Assembly (NCBI GenBank): GCA_018622495.1 | Contig: CP076021.1 | Span: 992,001-1,056,000, forward strand | Length of the DNA: 64,000 bases | Reading direction: 5' to 3' | Origin: Mycoplasmatota bacterium | GTDB lineage: Bacteria; Bacillota_I; Bacilli_A; Acholeplasmatales; Acholeplasmataceae | Shown here: positions 1 to 9,891 of the stretch, in pieces | Layout of the letters: each line of letters begins with the position of its first letter | Position numbering within the stretch: the stretch's first letter is position 1 | Program-made: the position numbers and the translations under genes | Notes under the pieces: generated by a model | What the model was told of the DNA's origin: nothing | Seen by the model: only the letters and a program-made list of their open reading frames with translations | Databases searched by the model: none

Positions 1-1
1 A

Positions 2-334
2 AAAGCCTTTCTAAAGTTTGCTTGGGACGATCCACTTGCATATCGTATTATTTGGGAATCTATGTTTGTTGATCATAGTCTATTTAAAGAATATTATGAA
101 ACATTTAGTAGTAATTATGTAAAAAACCTTAAGATATCTGTTGAAAAAGGTGAAGTTAGAGATGACGTCGATTTAGAAACTATGAGTTATGTCTTAATGG
201 GTATATCTAATTTTGTTGGTATTCAAGTGATGTTTAGAGATACATTAACAGAAGCTAAGTTAGACTTTATTGTAGATCAAGCAATGAAAATTCTTAAAGA
301 TGGCATGTTTATTACAAAAAAAGGGGTTGCGTAA
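2..334 (+). CDS. TetR-family regulator, C-terminal part (cut by window edge)
   Basis: The reading frame is open from base 2 and has no start in the window, so this is the 3' part of a gene that begins upstream. The 110 visible residues are all-helical and read like the ligand-binding C-terminal half of a TetR/AcrR regulator: acidic and hydrophobic helices, a segment near the end (VLMGISNFVGIQVMF) and a final helix ILKDGMF. The DNA-binding helix-turn-helix is not visible. The stop at 332-334 lies three bases before the next gene, so the two are co-transcribed. The family call is by helix pattern only and the ligand is unknown. Confidence 0.6.
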   Translation, partial: KAFLKFAWDDPLAYRIIWESMFVDHSLFKEYYETFSSNYVKNLKISVEKGEVRDDVDLETMSYVLMGISNFVGIQVMFRDTLTEAKLDFIVDQAMKILKDGMFITKKGVA

Positions 335-337
335 TAG

Positions 338-520
338 ATGAAAGAAAGATTAGAAAAGATTATAGGTGCAAAAATTACCGCTTATACACGTGGTTCAAGT
401 TATCAGGCAACTATTATTAAAGGTATATTAAAAGAAGTCGATGATGATTATATAGTTATCTTTAATGGGAAAAACTATGTCATTGTACAAATGAATAAAA
501 TAATTTGGGTTAAAATATAA
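338..520 (+). CDS. small beta-rich protein, Sm/SH3-like
   Basis: This is a 60-residue protein of unknown function. It starts three bases after the stop of the TetR gene, behind a GGGG-containing ribosome site, and is followed by a strong terminator. The sequence alternates short beta strands and charged turns: a basic segment (AYTRGSSYQAT), an acidic turn (KEVDDDYIVIF) and a closing strand (NKIIWVKI). This is the look of a small Sm- or SH3-like barrel, as in short RNA-binding or DUF6897-like proteins. There is no signal peptide or membrane segment. The coding call is well supported by operon position; the fold is an inference. Confidence 0.65.
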   Translation: MKERLEKIIGAKITAYTRGSSYQATIIKGILKEVDDDYIVIFNGKNYVIVQMNKIIWVKI

Positions 521-551
521 AAAGTTTGTTAGCAATTTGCTAACAAACTTT
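521..551. terminator. bidirectional intrinsic terminator
   Basis: A 13-bp perfect stem (AAAGTTTGTTAGC / GCTAACAAACTTT) with a 5-base loop and T-rich tracts on both sides. It ends the TetR operon on the plus strand and the EF-Ts-like gene on the minus strand. Confidence 0.85.
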
Positions 552-555
552 TATT

Positions 556-1413
556 TTAGTCATTATATACTGGCATAACAGTAATTTTAGAACCATCACA
601 AGGTATATCTAAGCGACAATTTAATTTATTATCGATACCTTGTCCAAGTTCAAATTTATAAAAATCAATTAAGTGAACATGATGATTTTCTAAATAATTT
701 CTAACGGTAATATTTGGATCTTTATAAAATCTTTGATCAAGTAGAGAAATCTCTTTTAAATATTGATCAAAAGATTGTTGATCAAATTTTCCATGTTGTT
801 TTTCATACATAAATTTTTCATAATTAATTGTATCAGTATCTATCGTATCAACTGAAATATATTGCGCATTGTTTGCGACCACTTGTCTTGCTAATGCATC
901 TGCAATCTCTTGGTTATATTCATTTAAAACGACCAGTGACGCGATTTTATTCTTTTGATGACTATAAGTACCAAATGACTGGCTATTCGCTTTACGAACG
1001 CGATAGAATCTTCTTAATTGAAGGTTTTCTTTTGTGATTGATGACATTTTTTCAATCATTGATTGAATAGATACTTGATCTATTTCTATTTTAAGTGCAT
1101 CTATTTGATTTGTTACAGAACTTTCTAATAAAGGATATTTTATGGTGTTGATAAAATCTATAAAATAGGGATTTGTATTAATAAAATCTGTTTCTGCATT
1201 AACTTCAAATAAGATAGCATCATTATCGTTAAATAATACTTCAACAACACCTTTAGACGCAACTCTTTGATTGCCTTGTTCTTTTTTTTGATGTGTATTA
1301 ATATAAGCTAGAGCTTCTTCATATTGATCACTAGCATGGTTTAATGCATCCCTGCATAATAAAAAACTTGCACCTGTTTCACTTCTTAATTGTTTTAATA
1401 ATTTTTGATTCAT
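556..1413 (-). CDS. divergent elongation factor Ts-like protein
   Basis: The 285-residue protein follows the EF-Ts plan: an N-terminal UBA-like domain (LLKQLRSETGA, then a Cys and RDAL in place of the usual MDCKKAL) and the core signature VNAETDF that contacts EF-Tu in canonical EF-Ts. The rest is far from typical EF-Ts. The charged linker is different, the C-terminal half is hard to align, and there is no adjacent rpsB, which normally precedes tsf. It may be the only EF-Ts of the organism, moved and fast-evolving, or a second copy with another role in binding EF-Tu. The start has a good ribosome site (GAGGTGAAG). It stands alone between two terminators. Confidence 0.7.
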   Translation of the reverse strand: MNQKLLKQLRSETGASFLLCRDALNHASDQYEEALAYINTHQKKEQGNQRVASKGVVEVLFNDNDAILFEVNAETDFINTNPYFIDFINTIKYPLLESSVTNQIDALKIEIDQVSIQSMIEKMSSITKENLQLRRFYRVRKANSQSFGTYSHQKNKIASLVVLNEYNQEIADALARQVVANNAQYISVDTIDTDTINYEKFMYEKQHGKFDQQSFDQYLKEISLLDQRFYKDPNITVRNYLENHHVHLIDFYKFELGQGIDNKLNCRLDIPCDGSKITVMPVYND

Positions 1414-1491
1414 TTTGCTTCACCTCATTACCTATATATCATAACACAACATGTTATAAATTAGTTCAATTTATGCATAAAATAAATTAAA

Positions 1492-1518
1492 AAAGATACA
1501 TATTGCAATGTATCTTTT
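1492..1518 (-). terminator. intrinsic terminator of the parE operon
   Basis: On the minus strand an AAAGATACAT stem closes on ATGTATCTTT and runs into TTTTTAATTT, just past the stop of the gene at 1524. Confidence 0.8.
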
Positions 1519-1523
1519 GTTTG

Positions 1524-2576
1524 TTAATCATCAAATAATGATAATTGTGATGATGTAAGTTTTTGATTACCTTTGACAATTCTTTGCCATTTAGTACTTC
1601 TACCTTTACCTAAAGGACGAATAATATCTTCTTCTTTTAAGCGTTTAAGTGTACGATCAATAGTGGCATCACTTACATTTGGATGTCTTTTTCTTAAATC
1701 ATTTTTAGTAAATAATTCAGGCATTTTCAAAATACTATTTTCTAAGTTATCAGATTTATTAAGTCGTTTTTCAAAATCATATTCATGTGAAAATAAATCA
1801 ACTTCTTTATAACTATCAATTAATAAATTAACTAGTAAGCGATGTACCATATCGGTTTGAGGATAGCCTGATTTCCAATAATAACTTGCATTAATAATAC
1901 TTTGTTCCCAAGCATCTCTTACTTCATATAAATGTTTAAAGAAACTAACATATTTAAATACGAAAAAGTCACTAATGAGTAGCGCATATAACATAATCAT
2001 TGAAATTAGTTCACTATGTTTACTAAAAATATCACTATTTAACAAATCGATATAAAAGTTAATCATGCGCTGTGTCAGTTCTACTTTATCTGACTTAGCT
2101 GCCTTTTTATATAGTTCAAATAATTTTTCTAAATCATCTTTTCTCGTATGTTTTTTCATACGTAGTAAACCCTCATCCATTGATTCATAAGTATTAAAAC
2201 TAATGGTTTCATATTGATGAGATAATAATTTAATAAGATTACCTACTTCATTAACAAGTAATTCAAAAGACTCTGGATTTTTCTTAAGTTGTGTATATGA
2301 TTTTTTAATATTTGAAAATAAATGTTCATCTTTTGTTCTTGCAGCCATTTTCTTTTTAGCAAATAACTTCAATCTAGCATCAGTCATATCTAAATTTAAC
2401 CATTTGCCGATATAGTAAAGATCAATTTCTTGAGTTTTACGATAGAATACTTGTTGATCACGACTAAAAAGATCATCATAATAAAATGATTTCCCTTTAC
2501 TTTCATATAAAGATAATAATAGCATAATAACTTCATTGCTCATTTGTATGCGATCAATATTTTTTAGTGCGTTCAT
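1524..2576 (-). CDS. helical protein with C-terminal winged helix, Fic-like C-terminus
   Basis: A 350-residue soluble protein of unknown function. Residues about 1-220 are helical and charged. From about 225 the sequence (YVSFFKHLYEVRDAWE, then ASYYWKSGY) resembles the part that follows the active site in Fic-family proteins. Residues 285-335 form a winged helix (MPELFTKNDL, VSDATIDRTLKRLKEEDII, GKGRSTKW) like the C-terminal wing of Fic/DUF4172 proteins. The Fic catalytic motif HxFx(D/E)GNGR is absent, so no AMP-transferase activity is claimed. It is the last gene of the parE-parC-kinase operon, 9 bases after the previous stop. A role as a DNA-binding regulator is possible but unproven. Confidence 0.55.
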   Translation of the reverse strand: MNALKNIDRIQMSNEVIMLLLSLYESKGKSFYYDDLFSRDQQVFYRKTQEIDLYYIGKWLNLDMTDARLKLFAKKKMAARTKDEHLFSNIKKSYTQLKKNPESFELLVNEVGNLIKLLSHQYETISFNTYESMDEGLLRMKKHTRKDDLEKLFELYKKAAKSDKVELTQRMINFYIDLLNSDIFSKHSELISMIMLYALLISDFFVFKYVSFFKHLYEVRDAWEQSIINASYYWKSGYPQTDMVHRLLVNLLIDSYKEVDLFSHEYDFEKRLNKSDNLENSILKMPELFTKNDLRKRHPNVSDATIDRTLKRLKEEDIIRPLGKGRSTKWQRIVKGNQKLTSSQLSLFDD

Positions 2577-2585
2577 GAGTATCTC

Positions 2586-4223
2586 CTATCTAAAACAACT
2601 ATCTCCAATAAACTCTCTTAATAATGAATGATTAGGAACTAATTCATCATCAATATCTTCAATATATTTTAAGAATTTTAATAAACGGTTAGCTGTAATA
2701 AAATGTTTAGATTCAGTATTAATGTTTTTAAGTTGCGTTACAGCATGTTTTTTAAGTACTGCAAGTTCATATGTAAGTTCTGAATTAAAGACATAATCTG
2801 CTTCATTTTGGAATGGATAAATCCATTTAAATTCACCTTTTCTCACATTAGCCCACATGTCCATTGTTTCAGAAGCTGATGAATTTCTATATTTTTGATC
2901 TCTAACAATTCTTCTAAGTAATCTTAATTCAGTAATACTAATTGGATTATGATCATCAATATGAAGTTGTGTTTGAGGTGAAATATAGATTTTATATTTT
3001 TGGTGTTTTGGAATACTATAAGTTAAATGTTCATTTAATGCATGAATACCTTCTATAATAATAGGTGTATCATCTTTTAAACGAATAGTTTCACCTTTTT
3101 CACGTAGACCAGTTTGGAAATTAAAATGTGGTAATGTCACTGATTCTCCTTGAATAAGTTTTAACATATCATGATTAAATAATTCGACATCAAGTGCTTC
3201 AACATGTTCCAAGTCAGGTTGACCAAAATCATCTTTAGGTGCGAGTGCTTTACCTAAATAATAGTCATCAATAGATATCATAATTGGGTGTATACCACGA
3301 CTTAACAATTCAATTCTTAAACGATTTGAAAATGTTGTCTTACCAGAAGATGATGGCCCAGCAATACCAATAAGTTTAATACTATCTATATTAAATTCTA
3401 TGGCATCACCAAGTTCATGTAACATATGTGAATGTTTTGCTTCACACATATAAACAAAGTTAATCGCACTTTGTCTAGATTCAGCATAACGATTAATTTT
3501 AGGTATAGTATTGCCATCAATAATAGATCCCCATTTAGCAACATCCTTTAAAGCTTTACCAAAATTAGGTTCATCTTTAAATTGAGGAATTTCCCCATTT
3601 AATTCTGCTCTTGGATATTGGATAATAAAACCTGGATAATATAAGAACATCTTATATGATTTTAAATATTTTGTCGAAGGTAACATATAACCAAACATAT
3701 AATTCTTATAGCCATTACAGTCATAGTAATTGACTGTTTTTTCATCTCTATATTTTAATATATCTAATTTATCGTCCATATGAAAATCTTCATAAAGTGC
3801 CATTGCTTCTTCAATATCTACTTTATGTCTGATAATCTTATAATCAGATGCGATAATGCGATCGACTTCTTCTTTAATTTGATTAATAATATGTGGTGCA
3901 AGTAAATGCTTAAGATTATCAAATGTCGCTAATATAGCACGTGAGATGCTATAGCTAAATCTTAGTTTTACATGGGGATACAATTGATGCACAGCCATTG
4001 CGATGACATATCTTAAACTAGACTCATAAATCTTTATAGCAGCACTATCTTTCATCGTTAAAAATTCTATTTCAGAATCGTTATAGACACAAAAAGATAA
4101 TTCTCTAAGTCTCCCATTAACCTTTGCGGCTAATACACCTTCTATATTGAGTGATTCACTGATTGCTTCTAGTGTCATTTTTTGTTCAAATGTATGTGTG
4201 TGATTATCTATGATAAGTTTCAT
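2586..4223 (-). CDS. nucleoside kinase: TGS-like + uridine kinase domains
   Basis: Three parts are visible. Residues 1-60 form a TGS/threonyl-tRNA-synthetase-like N-terminal domain. Residues about 60-240 resemble the second additional domain of ThrRS. From about 280 there is a uridine-kinase P-loop domain with Walker A GPSSSGKTTFS, a base-binding region around DDYYLGKA and a following HVEALD. This domain order is a known Firmicute family annotated as nucleoside or uridine kinase; it phosphorylates a nucleoside with ATP or GTP, but the substrate of the fused form is not settled. The start is placed at the ATG at 4223, eight bases after AAGGAGG, rather than at the TTG one codon upstream. It lies 21 bases downstream of parC in the same operon. 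Confidence 0.8.
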   Translation of the reverse strand: MKLIIDNHTHTFEQKMTLEAISESLNIEGVLAAKVNGRLRELSFCVYNDSEIEFLTMKDSAAIKIYESSLRYVIAMAVHQLYPHVKLRFSYSISRAILATFDNLKHLLAPHIINQIKEEVDRIIASDYKIIRHKVDIEEAMALYEDFHMDDKLDILKYRDEKTVNYYDCNGYKNYMFGYMLPSTKYLKSYKMFLYYPGFIIQYPRAELNGEIPQFKDEPNFGKALKDVAKWGSIIDGNTIPKINRYAESRQSAINFVYMCEAKHSHMLHELGDAIEFNIDSIKLIGIAGPSSSGKTTFSNRLRIELLSRGIHPIMISIDDYYLGKALAPKDDFGQPDLEHVEALDVELFNHDMLKLIQGESVTLPHFNFQTGLREKGETIRLKDDTPIIIEGIHALNEHLTYSIPKHQKYKIYISPQTQLHIDDHNPISITELRLLRRIVRDQKYRNSSASETMDMWANVRKGEFKWIYPFQNEADYVFNSELTYELAVLKKHAVTQLKNINTESKHFITANRLLKFLKYIEDIDDELVPNHSLLREFIGDSCFR

Positions 4224-4244
4224 CAAGATATCCTCCTTATTTTT

Positions 4245-6839
4245 TTATTCATTCTCATCATCAAATAAATCAAATCTTGAGATATGAATTTTTTTCTTAT
4301 CTTTTGTTTCAATAGCTTCTTCTTTAACTGCTTTTAAAATGTCTTGTACTTCTTGTGATTGCTTGACTGGTTTTTTAGGTTTAATGTTCGTAGGTTCATC
4401 ATTTTTAGCTTCTTCGATATATATATGTTCAGCTATACCTACTTTAGTAGTATCAATCATCTTTTTACCAAACTTATTATAGTTTCCTTTTAAGTCATTT
4501 GCAGTTGTAATCAGTTTATCAGTTTCACTAATAATAAGCACTTCAGTTTGTTCTTTGATTTGTGCTTTTGATAAACGTCTTAAATCAACACCGTCATGTG
4601 GATTTGATTTTAAGTGATCAATGATAAGAATACCGCGTCTATTTCTATTATATAAAGGTAATTCTGCAACAACATCAGTGATTACATGCCCTCTAGATGT
4701 TAAGCAAGCTAATTCATCACTTTCATAAGCATATCTTGCTGCAACCAATTGATCAGAATCAGCAATTGACATACCTTTAACGCCACCCGCTTGTAAACCA
4801 TATGAAGGTAAATCATCTGATCTCATACGTAATAAGTAGCCTTTCTTAGAAAGTGCAATTATATTATCTTTTTCTCGAAGATCAATCGATACTAATGCAT
4901 CATCTGGTTGTATTTTCATTGCTCTAATACATTTATTATATCTTGATACTTGAAAGTCACTTAATTTCGATTGTTTCATCATACCATTTTTAGATGCTAA
5001 TAATATATTAATATCTTCATTAAAATCTGATATTGCTAAAACATCAACAATCGATTCATCAGATGCAATAGGTGTAATATTACCAATGTAGACACCTAAA
5101 TCTTTCCATTTTTGTTCTTCTATTTTATAGACTGGTAAATATATATAGTTTCCTTTATTTGTAAATATTAATAAAGTATCTAATGTATTTGTTTCTTTAT
5201 CATATATCAAAACATCATCTTGCTTCATGCCTGCTTCACTTGTTGCTTGATAACTTCTTGTACTTGCACGTTTAATATAGCCTTCTTTAGATATCCCAAT
5301 AGCAACCATTTCTTCAGAAACAAGATCTTTTTCATCAATTTTAATGGATTGTATTTCATCTTCAATGACTGATTTACGTGGATTTCCAATAAGTTTAACA
5401 ACTTCTTGAAGTTCTGATTTAATGACTTGTTTTAAGATTGTTTCATCAGCAAGAATACTATTTAATTCATTTATTTTAGATGATAATGCATCACTTTCAT
5501 TTTGTAATGCTAAAATATCTGTATTTGATAAACGATAAAGTTGAAGTGTCACAATCGCTTCTGCTTGAAGTTCAGTAAAATCAAAAGCTTTAATAATGTT
5601 TTCTTTTGCTTCTTTTTTATTATTTGATGCACGAATTAGTTTAATGATTTCACCAACAATAGAAACCATTTTAATGAGACCTTCAACAATGTGTTCGCGC
5701 TTCATTGCTTTTTCTAATTCATAATTAGAACGATTTGTAATCACATCTTTTTGATGATCAACATATGCTTTTATAATTGGTAATGCACCAACTAATACTG
5801 GTCTATGATTCATAATCGTTACCATATTATAATTATATGAAGTTTGAAGATCAGTTGATTTATAAAGTATATTTAACATTAATTTAGCATTCGCACCTTT
5901 TTTTAAATCAATAGCGATACGAAGCCCTTGTTGATCTGATTCATCTCTAATTTCTAAAATGTCATCGATTTTTTTATCAATGCGTAACATATCCATCGAT
6001 TTAACTAAATCAGCTTTATTGACTTCAAAAGGAATTTCAGTAATCACAATTCTTTCTTGTGATTTAGACATTTCTTCGAATTCTGCTTTAGCTCTAATCA
6101 TCACTTTACCACTACCTGTGGTTAGTGCATCTCTAATACCTTCCTTACCTTGAACGATACCGCCTGTCGGAAAATCAGGACCTTGGATATATTTTAATAT
6201 TTTATTAATTGATATATTTTCATTATCGATATAAGCAATAGTTGCTTTAACAACTTCGACTAAATTATGTGGTGGTATTTTAGTCGCGTATCCTGCTGAA
6301 ATACCAGCTGCACCATTAACTAATAAGTTAGGAAATTTAGCAGGTAATACAGTAGGTTCTAACTCTTCATCATCAAAGTTAGGAATAAAAGGCACAGTTC
6401 TTTTATCAATATCTTGAAGTAATAATTCTGCAGAAAGTGATAAACGTGCTTCAGTATAACGCATTGCAGCAGCTGAATCACCATCAATTGAACCATTATT
6501 ACCATGCATATCAATAAGCATTGATCTCATTTTAAAATCTTGAGATAGACGTACCATTGCTTCATAAATTGAAGAATCTCCATGTGGATGATATTTACCC
6601 ATGACTTCTCCAGCAATTCTTGCTGATTTTTTATATGGTTTATTGTGAAACATACCTAATTGTTGCATCGCATATAAAATACGACGTTGTACAGGCTTAA
6701 GGCCATCTCTTGCATCAGGTAATGCTCTATCTTGAATAATATATTTAGAATATGCACCAAAGCGTTGTGCAACAATATCTTCAAGTGGCGTAGAAATAAT
6801 ATTTTCTACAAAATCATCAATCTTTTTTGAAATAGACAT
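4245..6839 (-). CDS. parC: DNA topoisomerase IV subunit A
   Basis: This is the cutting and rejoining subunit of the type IIA topoisomerase that unlinks daughter chromosomes. Visible are the winged-helix region [12 protein letters not shown] (the quinolone-determining region), the catalytic tyrosine in [10 protein letters not shown], and a C-terminal beta-pinwheel. The pinwheel has AGGVKG but no GyrA box (QRRGGKG), which favours ParC over GyrA. A lysine- and acid-rich tail of about 50 residues follows the pinwheel and ends DLFDDENE. Length is 864 residues, slightly above the usual ParC. The ATG overlaps the stop of parE by one base (TAATG), so the subunits are translationally coupled. Confidence 0.92.
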   Translation of the reverse strand: MSISKKIDDFVENIISTPLEDIVAQRFGAYSKYIIQDRALPDARDGLKPVQRRILYAMQQLGMFHNKPYKKSARIAGEVMGKYHPHGDSSIYEAMVRLSQDFKMRSMLIDMHGNNGSIDGDSAAAMRYTEARLSLSAELLLQDIDKRTVPFIPNFDDEELEPTVLPAKFPNLLVNGAAGISAGYATKIPPHNLVEVVKATIAYIDNENISINKILKYIQGPDFPTGGIVQGKEGIRDALTTGSGKVMIRAKAEFEEMSKSQERIVITEIPFEVNKADLVKSMDMLRIDKKIDDILEIRDESDQQGLRIAIDLKKGANAKLMLNILYKSTDLQTSYNYNMVTIMNHRPVLVGALPIIKAYVDHQKDVITNRSNYELEKAMKREHIVEGLIKMVSIVGEIIKLIRASNNKKEAKENIIKAFDFTELQAEAIVTLQLYRLSNTDILALQNESDALSSKINELNSILADETILKQVIKSELQEVVKLIGNPRKSVIEDEIQSIKIDEKDLVSEEMVAIGISKEGYIKRASTRSYQATSEAGMKQDDVLIYDKETNTLDTLLIFTNKGNYIYLPVYKIEEQKWKDLGVYIGNITPIASDESIVDVLAISDFNEDINILLASKNGMMKQSKLSDFQVSRYNKCIRAMKIQPDDALVSIDLREKDNIIALSKKGYLLRMRSDDLPSYGLQAGGVKGMSIADSDQLVAARYAYESDELACLTSRGHVITDVVAELPLYNRNRRGILIIDHLKSNPHDGVDLRRLSKAQIKEQTEVLIISETDKLITTANDLKGNYNKFGKKMIDTTKVGIAEHIYIEEAKNDEPTNIKPKKPVKQSQEVQDILKAVKEEAIETKDKKKIHISRFDLFDDENE

Positions 6840-8800
6840 TATTCTATACCCCTATCTAAATCGAAGTCATCGATCATTTCAAAATCTACGTTATCTTCAA
6901 TCCATTCTCTTCTTGGTTCAACTTTATCACCCATTAATGTAGAAATACGTTTATCAGATGCTGAAAAATCATCAATCGTCACTTTAATAAGTGCTCTTGA
7001 TCTTGGATCCATTGTTGTATCCCATAATTGTGATGCATTCATTTCTCCTAAACCTTTATAGCGTTGAATACCATAAGGTGATCCATCAATATATGAACGA
7101 AGTTCTTCATCACTCCATGCATAAAAAGATTCCTCTTTACGACCTTTTTTTCTTGTAATTTTATATAAAGGTGGTTGTGCAATATATAATCTACCATCTT
7201 CAATTAAAGGACGCATATATCTAAAGAAAAATGTGAGTAATAATACTTGAATATGTGCACCATCTGTATCAGCATCAGTCATAATGATAACTTTTTTATA
7301 ATTACATTTTTTAATATTAAAATCATTACCAAAATCTGCACCTATCGTATAAATCATGGTAGAGATTTCTTCATTTCTTAAAATTTGTTCTAAACTAGCT
7401 TTTTCAGTATTAATGACTTTACCTCTAAGTGGAAGAATAGCTTGAAATTTTCTATTTCTTCCTTGTTTTGCAGAGCCACCAGCTGAATCACCTTCGACTA
7501 AGAACAACTCATTAACATTTTTATCTTTACCTTGTGCAGGTGATAGTTTACCACTTAAAGAGACTTCTTTTTTATTTCTAGACTTCCCATTACGTGCTTC
7601 TTCACGTGCTTTTCTTGCAGCATCTCTTGCTTTTTGAGCACTTTGGGCACGTGTAATAAGACTTGAAGCAACTTTTTTGTTTTCTTCAAGATAAGTTGTC
7701 ATATTTTCATAGAGTACATTATCTGTTGCATTTCTAGCTTCAGGTGTACCTAACTTACCTTTAGTTTGTCCTTCAAATTCTAAGACTTCTTCAGGAATTC
7801 TAAGTGATAAAATAGCAGTTAATCCTTCTCTAATATCTGAACCATCAAGATTAGAATCTCTATCTTTAATGACATTGTATTTTCTTGCATAGTCATTAAT
7901 AGATCTCGTCATCGCTGATTTAAATCCAGTTTCATGTGTACCACCATCTCTTGTTCTTACATTATTGACAAAAGATATGATATTTTCAGAATATGCATTA
8001 CTAAATTGAAAAGCAATATCTACTTCTATACTTTTCTTTTTATTATGTTCTAAATGATATGCTTGTTCGATTAACACAACATTATTAATCGTTTTTTTAT
8101 TTTCATTTAATAAATCAATATAAGCCTTTATGCCTTCTTCATATTGAAATACTTCTTTTTGTTTATGTCTTTGATCACTTAATATTAATTTTAACCCTTT
8201 AATTAAAAATGCTGATTCTCTTAAACGTTCTTTAATTTGTTCAAATGAGAATAATGTAGAAGAAAACATTTTAGGATCTGGTTTAAACCAAACGGTTGTC
8301 CCAGTTTTCTTAGTATCTCCAATACGTTTAATGGGTTCAATCTTTTTACCACCTTGACTAAATCTTTGAAACCATATGGCATTATCTCTATAAACAGTTA
8401 CTTCAAGAAATTGAGAAAGTGCATTAACAACACTTGAACCAACACCATGAAGACCTCCAGATACTTTATAACCACTTTCATCAGAGAACTTACCACCAGC
8501 ATGTAAGACAGTAAAAATAACTTCTGTGGTAGGTTTACCTGAAGCATGTTTTTTATAAGGCATACCGCGTCCATTGTCAGAGACTTCGATACTATTATCA
8601 GATTTAATTGTTACAGTAATTTCAGTAGCATAGCCACCTAAAGCTTCATCGATTGCATTATCAACAATTTCCCAAACTAAATGGTGTAGTCCTCTTTGAT
8701 CGGTTGAACCGATATACATACCAGGACGTTTTCTAACTGCTTCTAATCCTTCAAGTATTTGAATGGATTTTTCATCATAATTTTTTATTGTTTTATTCAC
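6839..8800 (-). CDS. parE: DNA topoisomerase IV subunit B
   Basis: This is the ATPase subunit of topoisomerase IV. The GHKL domain shows [17 protein letters not shown] and [14 protein letters not shown]. The Toprim domain has [15 protein letters not shown] and DADTDGAHI, and the C-terminus has [15 protein letters not shown]. Its 653 residues match ParE. The start is GTG at 8800 after GGTGATC. It opens a four-gene operon (parE, parC, kinase, winged-helix protein) and is divergent from plsY. Confidence 0.93.
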   Translation of the reverse strand: MNKTIKNYDEKSIQILEGLEAVRKRPGMYIGSTDQRGLHHLVWEIVDNAIDEALGGYATEITVTIKSDNSIEVSDNGRGMPYKKHASGKPTTEVIFTVLHAGGKFSDESGYKVSGGLHGVGSSVVNALSQFLEVTVYRDNAIWFQRFSQGGKKIEPIKRIGDTKKTGTTVWFKPDPKMFSSTLFSFEQIKERLRESAFLIKGLKLILSDQRHKQKEVFQYEEGIKAYIDLLNENKKTINNVVLIEQAYHLEHNKKKSIEVDIAFQFSNAYSENIISFVNNVRTRDGGTHETGFKSAMTRSINDYARKYNVIKDRDSNLDGSDIREGLTAILSLRIPEEVLEFEGQTKGKLGTPEARNATDNVLYENMTTYLEENKKVASSLITRAQSAQKARDAARKAREEARNGKSRNKKEVSLSGKLSPAQGKDKNVNELFLVEGDSAGGSAKQGRNRKFQAILPLRGKVINTEKASLEQILRNEEISTMIYTIGADFGNDFNIKKCNYKKVIIMTDADTDGAHIQVLLLTFFFRYMRPLIEDGRLYIAQPPLYKITRKKGRKEESFYAWSDEELRSYIDGSPYGIQRYKGLGEMNASQLWDTTMDPRSRALIKVTIDDFSASDKRISTLMGDKVEPRREWIEDNVDFEMIDDFDLDRGIE

Positions 8801-8932
8801 TTGATCACCAACTTATATTTATATATTAATTATACCAAAAAACATGGTCATCTACAATCTTTTGAATATGTTTATTTATTAAATGAATTTTAATTTTAAT
8901 CATGATATAATAATGAAGAATGAGGTGAAATA
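8801..8932. promoter_or_regulatory. divergent promoter region parE / plsY
   Basis: A 132-base gap holds two outward promoters. On the minus strand TATAAT at 8829-8834 is preceded by TGG (extended -10) and serves parE. On the plus strand TATAAT at 8906-8911 is preceded by TGA (extended -10) and serves plsY. Neither has a convincing -35. The plsY ribosome site is GAGGTGAAATA before the ATG. Confidence 0.65.
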
Positions 8933-9574
8933 ATGGATTATATTTATATTATATTGCTATTTTTAACATCATATTTAATAGGTTCAATTCAAAGTGGACT
9001 TATTATAGGTAAAGTTTTTAAAAACATAGATATTAGAGAACATGGATCTAAAAGCACTGGATCAACAAACGCGATTAGAGTCCTTGGATTTAAATATGGG
9101 ATTTGGGCATTCTTTTTCGATACTTTAAAAGGTGCATTAGTCATTATTATATTAAAATGGGTTGCATATGAACCAGTCTTTATGATCAATGATAGTCTAA
9201 ACTTTGTAAGTATATATGGTTTATTTGCAGTATTAGGACATGTATTTTCTATCTTTAATCATTTTAAAGGTGGAAAGGCAGTTGCAACTTCATTAGGTGC
9301 TATTATCGCTATAGAACCACTGATTGCAGTTATTGTACTTGCAACATTTGCAATTGTATTTTTTGCTAAACGATATGTATCGCTTGCTTCAAGTTTTGCT
9401 GCTTTATCAGCATTGATTAGTTTTATTGTTAGAATTTTCTTACCTTTAAGTTATACAAATACCCAATCAAAATTATTTGATTTATTTATTTTTCTGATGC
9501 TAGGCTTAATTATTGCACTTAGACATCGTAGTAATTATCAAAGATTAAAAGCGGGTACAGAAAATAAAATGTAA
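8933..9574 (+). CDS. plsY: glycerol-3-phosphate acyltransferase PlsY
   Basis: An integral membrane acyltransferase that moves an acyl group from acyl-phosphate to glycerol-3-phosphate, the first step of phosphatidic acid synthesis. The PlsY motifs are visible: YLIGSIQSG near residues 15-23, GSKSTGSTNAIRVLG at 38-52, and GHVFSIFNHFKGGKAVAT at about 103-120. Five to six hydrophobic segments and 213 residues match the family. It has its own promoter and a terminator immediately after the stop. Confidence 0.93.
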   Translation: MDYIYIILLFLTSYLIGSIQSGLIIGKVFKNIDIREHGSKSTGSTNAIRVLGFKYGIWAFFFDTLKGALVIIILKWVAYEPVFMINDSLNFVSIYGLFAVLGHVFSIFNHFKGGKAVATSLGAIIAIEPLIAVIVLATFAIVFFAKRYVSLASSFAALSALISFIVRIFLPLSYTNTQSKLFDLFIFLMLGLIIALRHRSNYQRLKAGTENKM

Positions 9575-9578
9575 AAAA

Positions 9579-9602
9579 AAATAAGACTTTTAGGTCTTAT
9601 TT
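9579..9602. terminator. bidirectional terminator plsY / yneF
   Basis: Stem AAATAAGAC / GTCTTATTT with a six-base loop, lying between the convergent plsY and yneF genes and overlapping the last codons of yneF. Confidence 0.8.
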
Positions 9603-9818
9603 ATATTGATTCATAGAACTTAATATTTGTCTTACTTGTTTTTCAGAAGGTGTACGTCCCATTTGACGCATCATTTCTCTGATCATCATTTCATTGACTG
9701 GTGGGTTTTTCTTAAGATATTTTTGGAACCAAGCTCTTGCAATAAAAAATCCTGCGACAGCGCCTACTAAAATTCCGCCAACTATGATTAAGATGAGTCC
9801 CCAAACTGGTATGTTCAT
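9597..9818 (-). CDS. yneF: YneF-family small membrane protein (UPF0154)
   Basis: A 73-residue protein with one N-terminal membrane helix (GLILIIVGGILVGAVAGFFI) and a short basic cytoplasmic tail containing NPPVNEMMIREMMRQMGRTPSEKQ. That tail is the hallmark of the Firmicute/Mollicute UPF0154 family. Function is unknown; Mycoplasma keeps it too. The ribosome site GGAGCGTG precedes the ATG. It is a single gene convergent with plsY. Confidence 0.88.
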   Translation of the reverse strand: MNIPVWGLILIIVGGILVGAVAGFFIARAWFQKYLKKNPPVNEMMIREMMRQMGRTPSEKQVRQILSSMNQYK

Positions 9819-9891
9819 TTATTCACGCTCCTATCAATATTATTCTACTTGAATCCTTTTCAAATTACAAGGATTATCATACATAAAGGAT

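Noticed and set aside
828-1037. Plus-strand frame of 69 residues
   Set aside because: It is a shadow of the EF-Ts-like gene without start signals.
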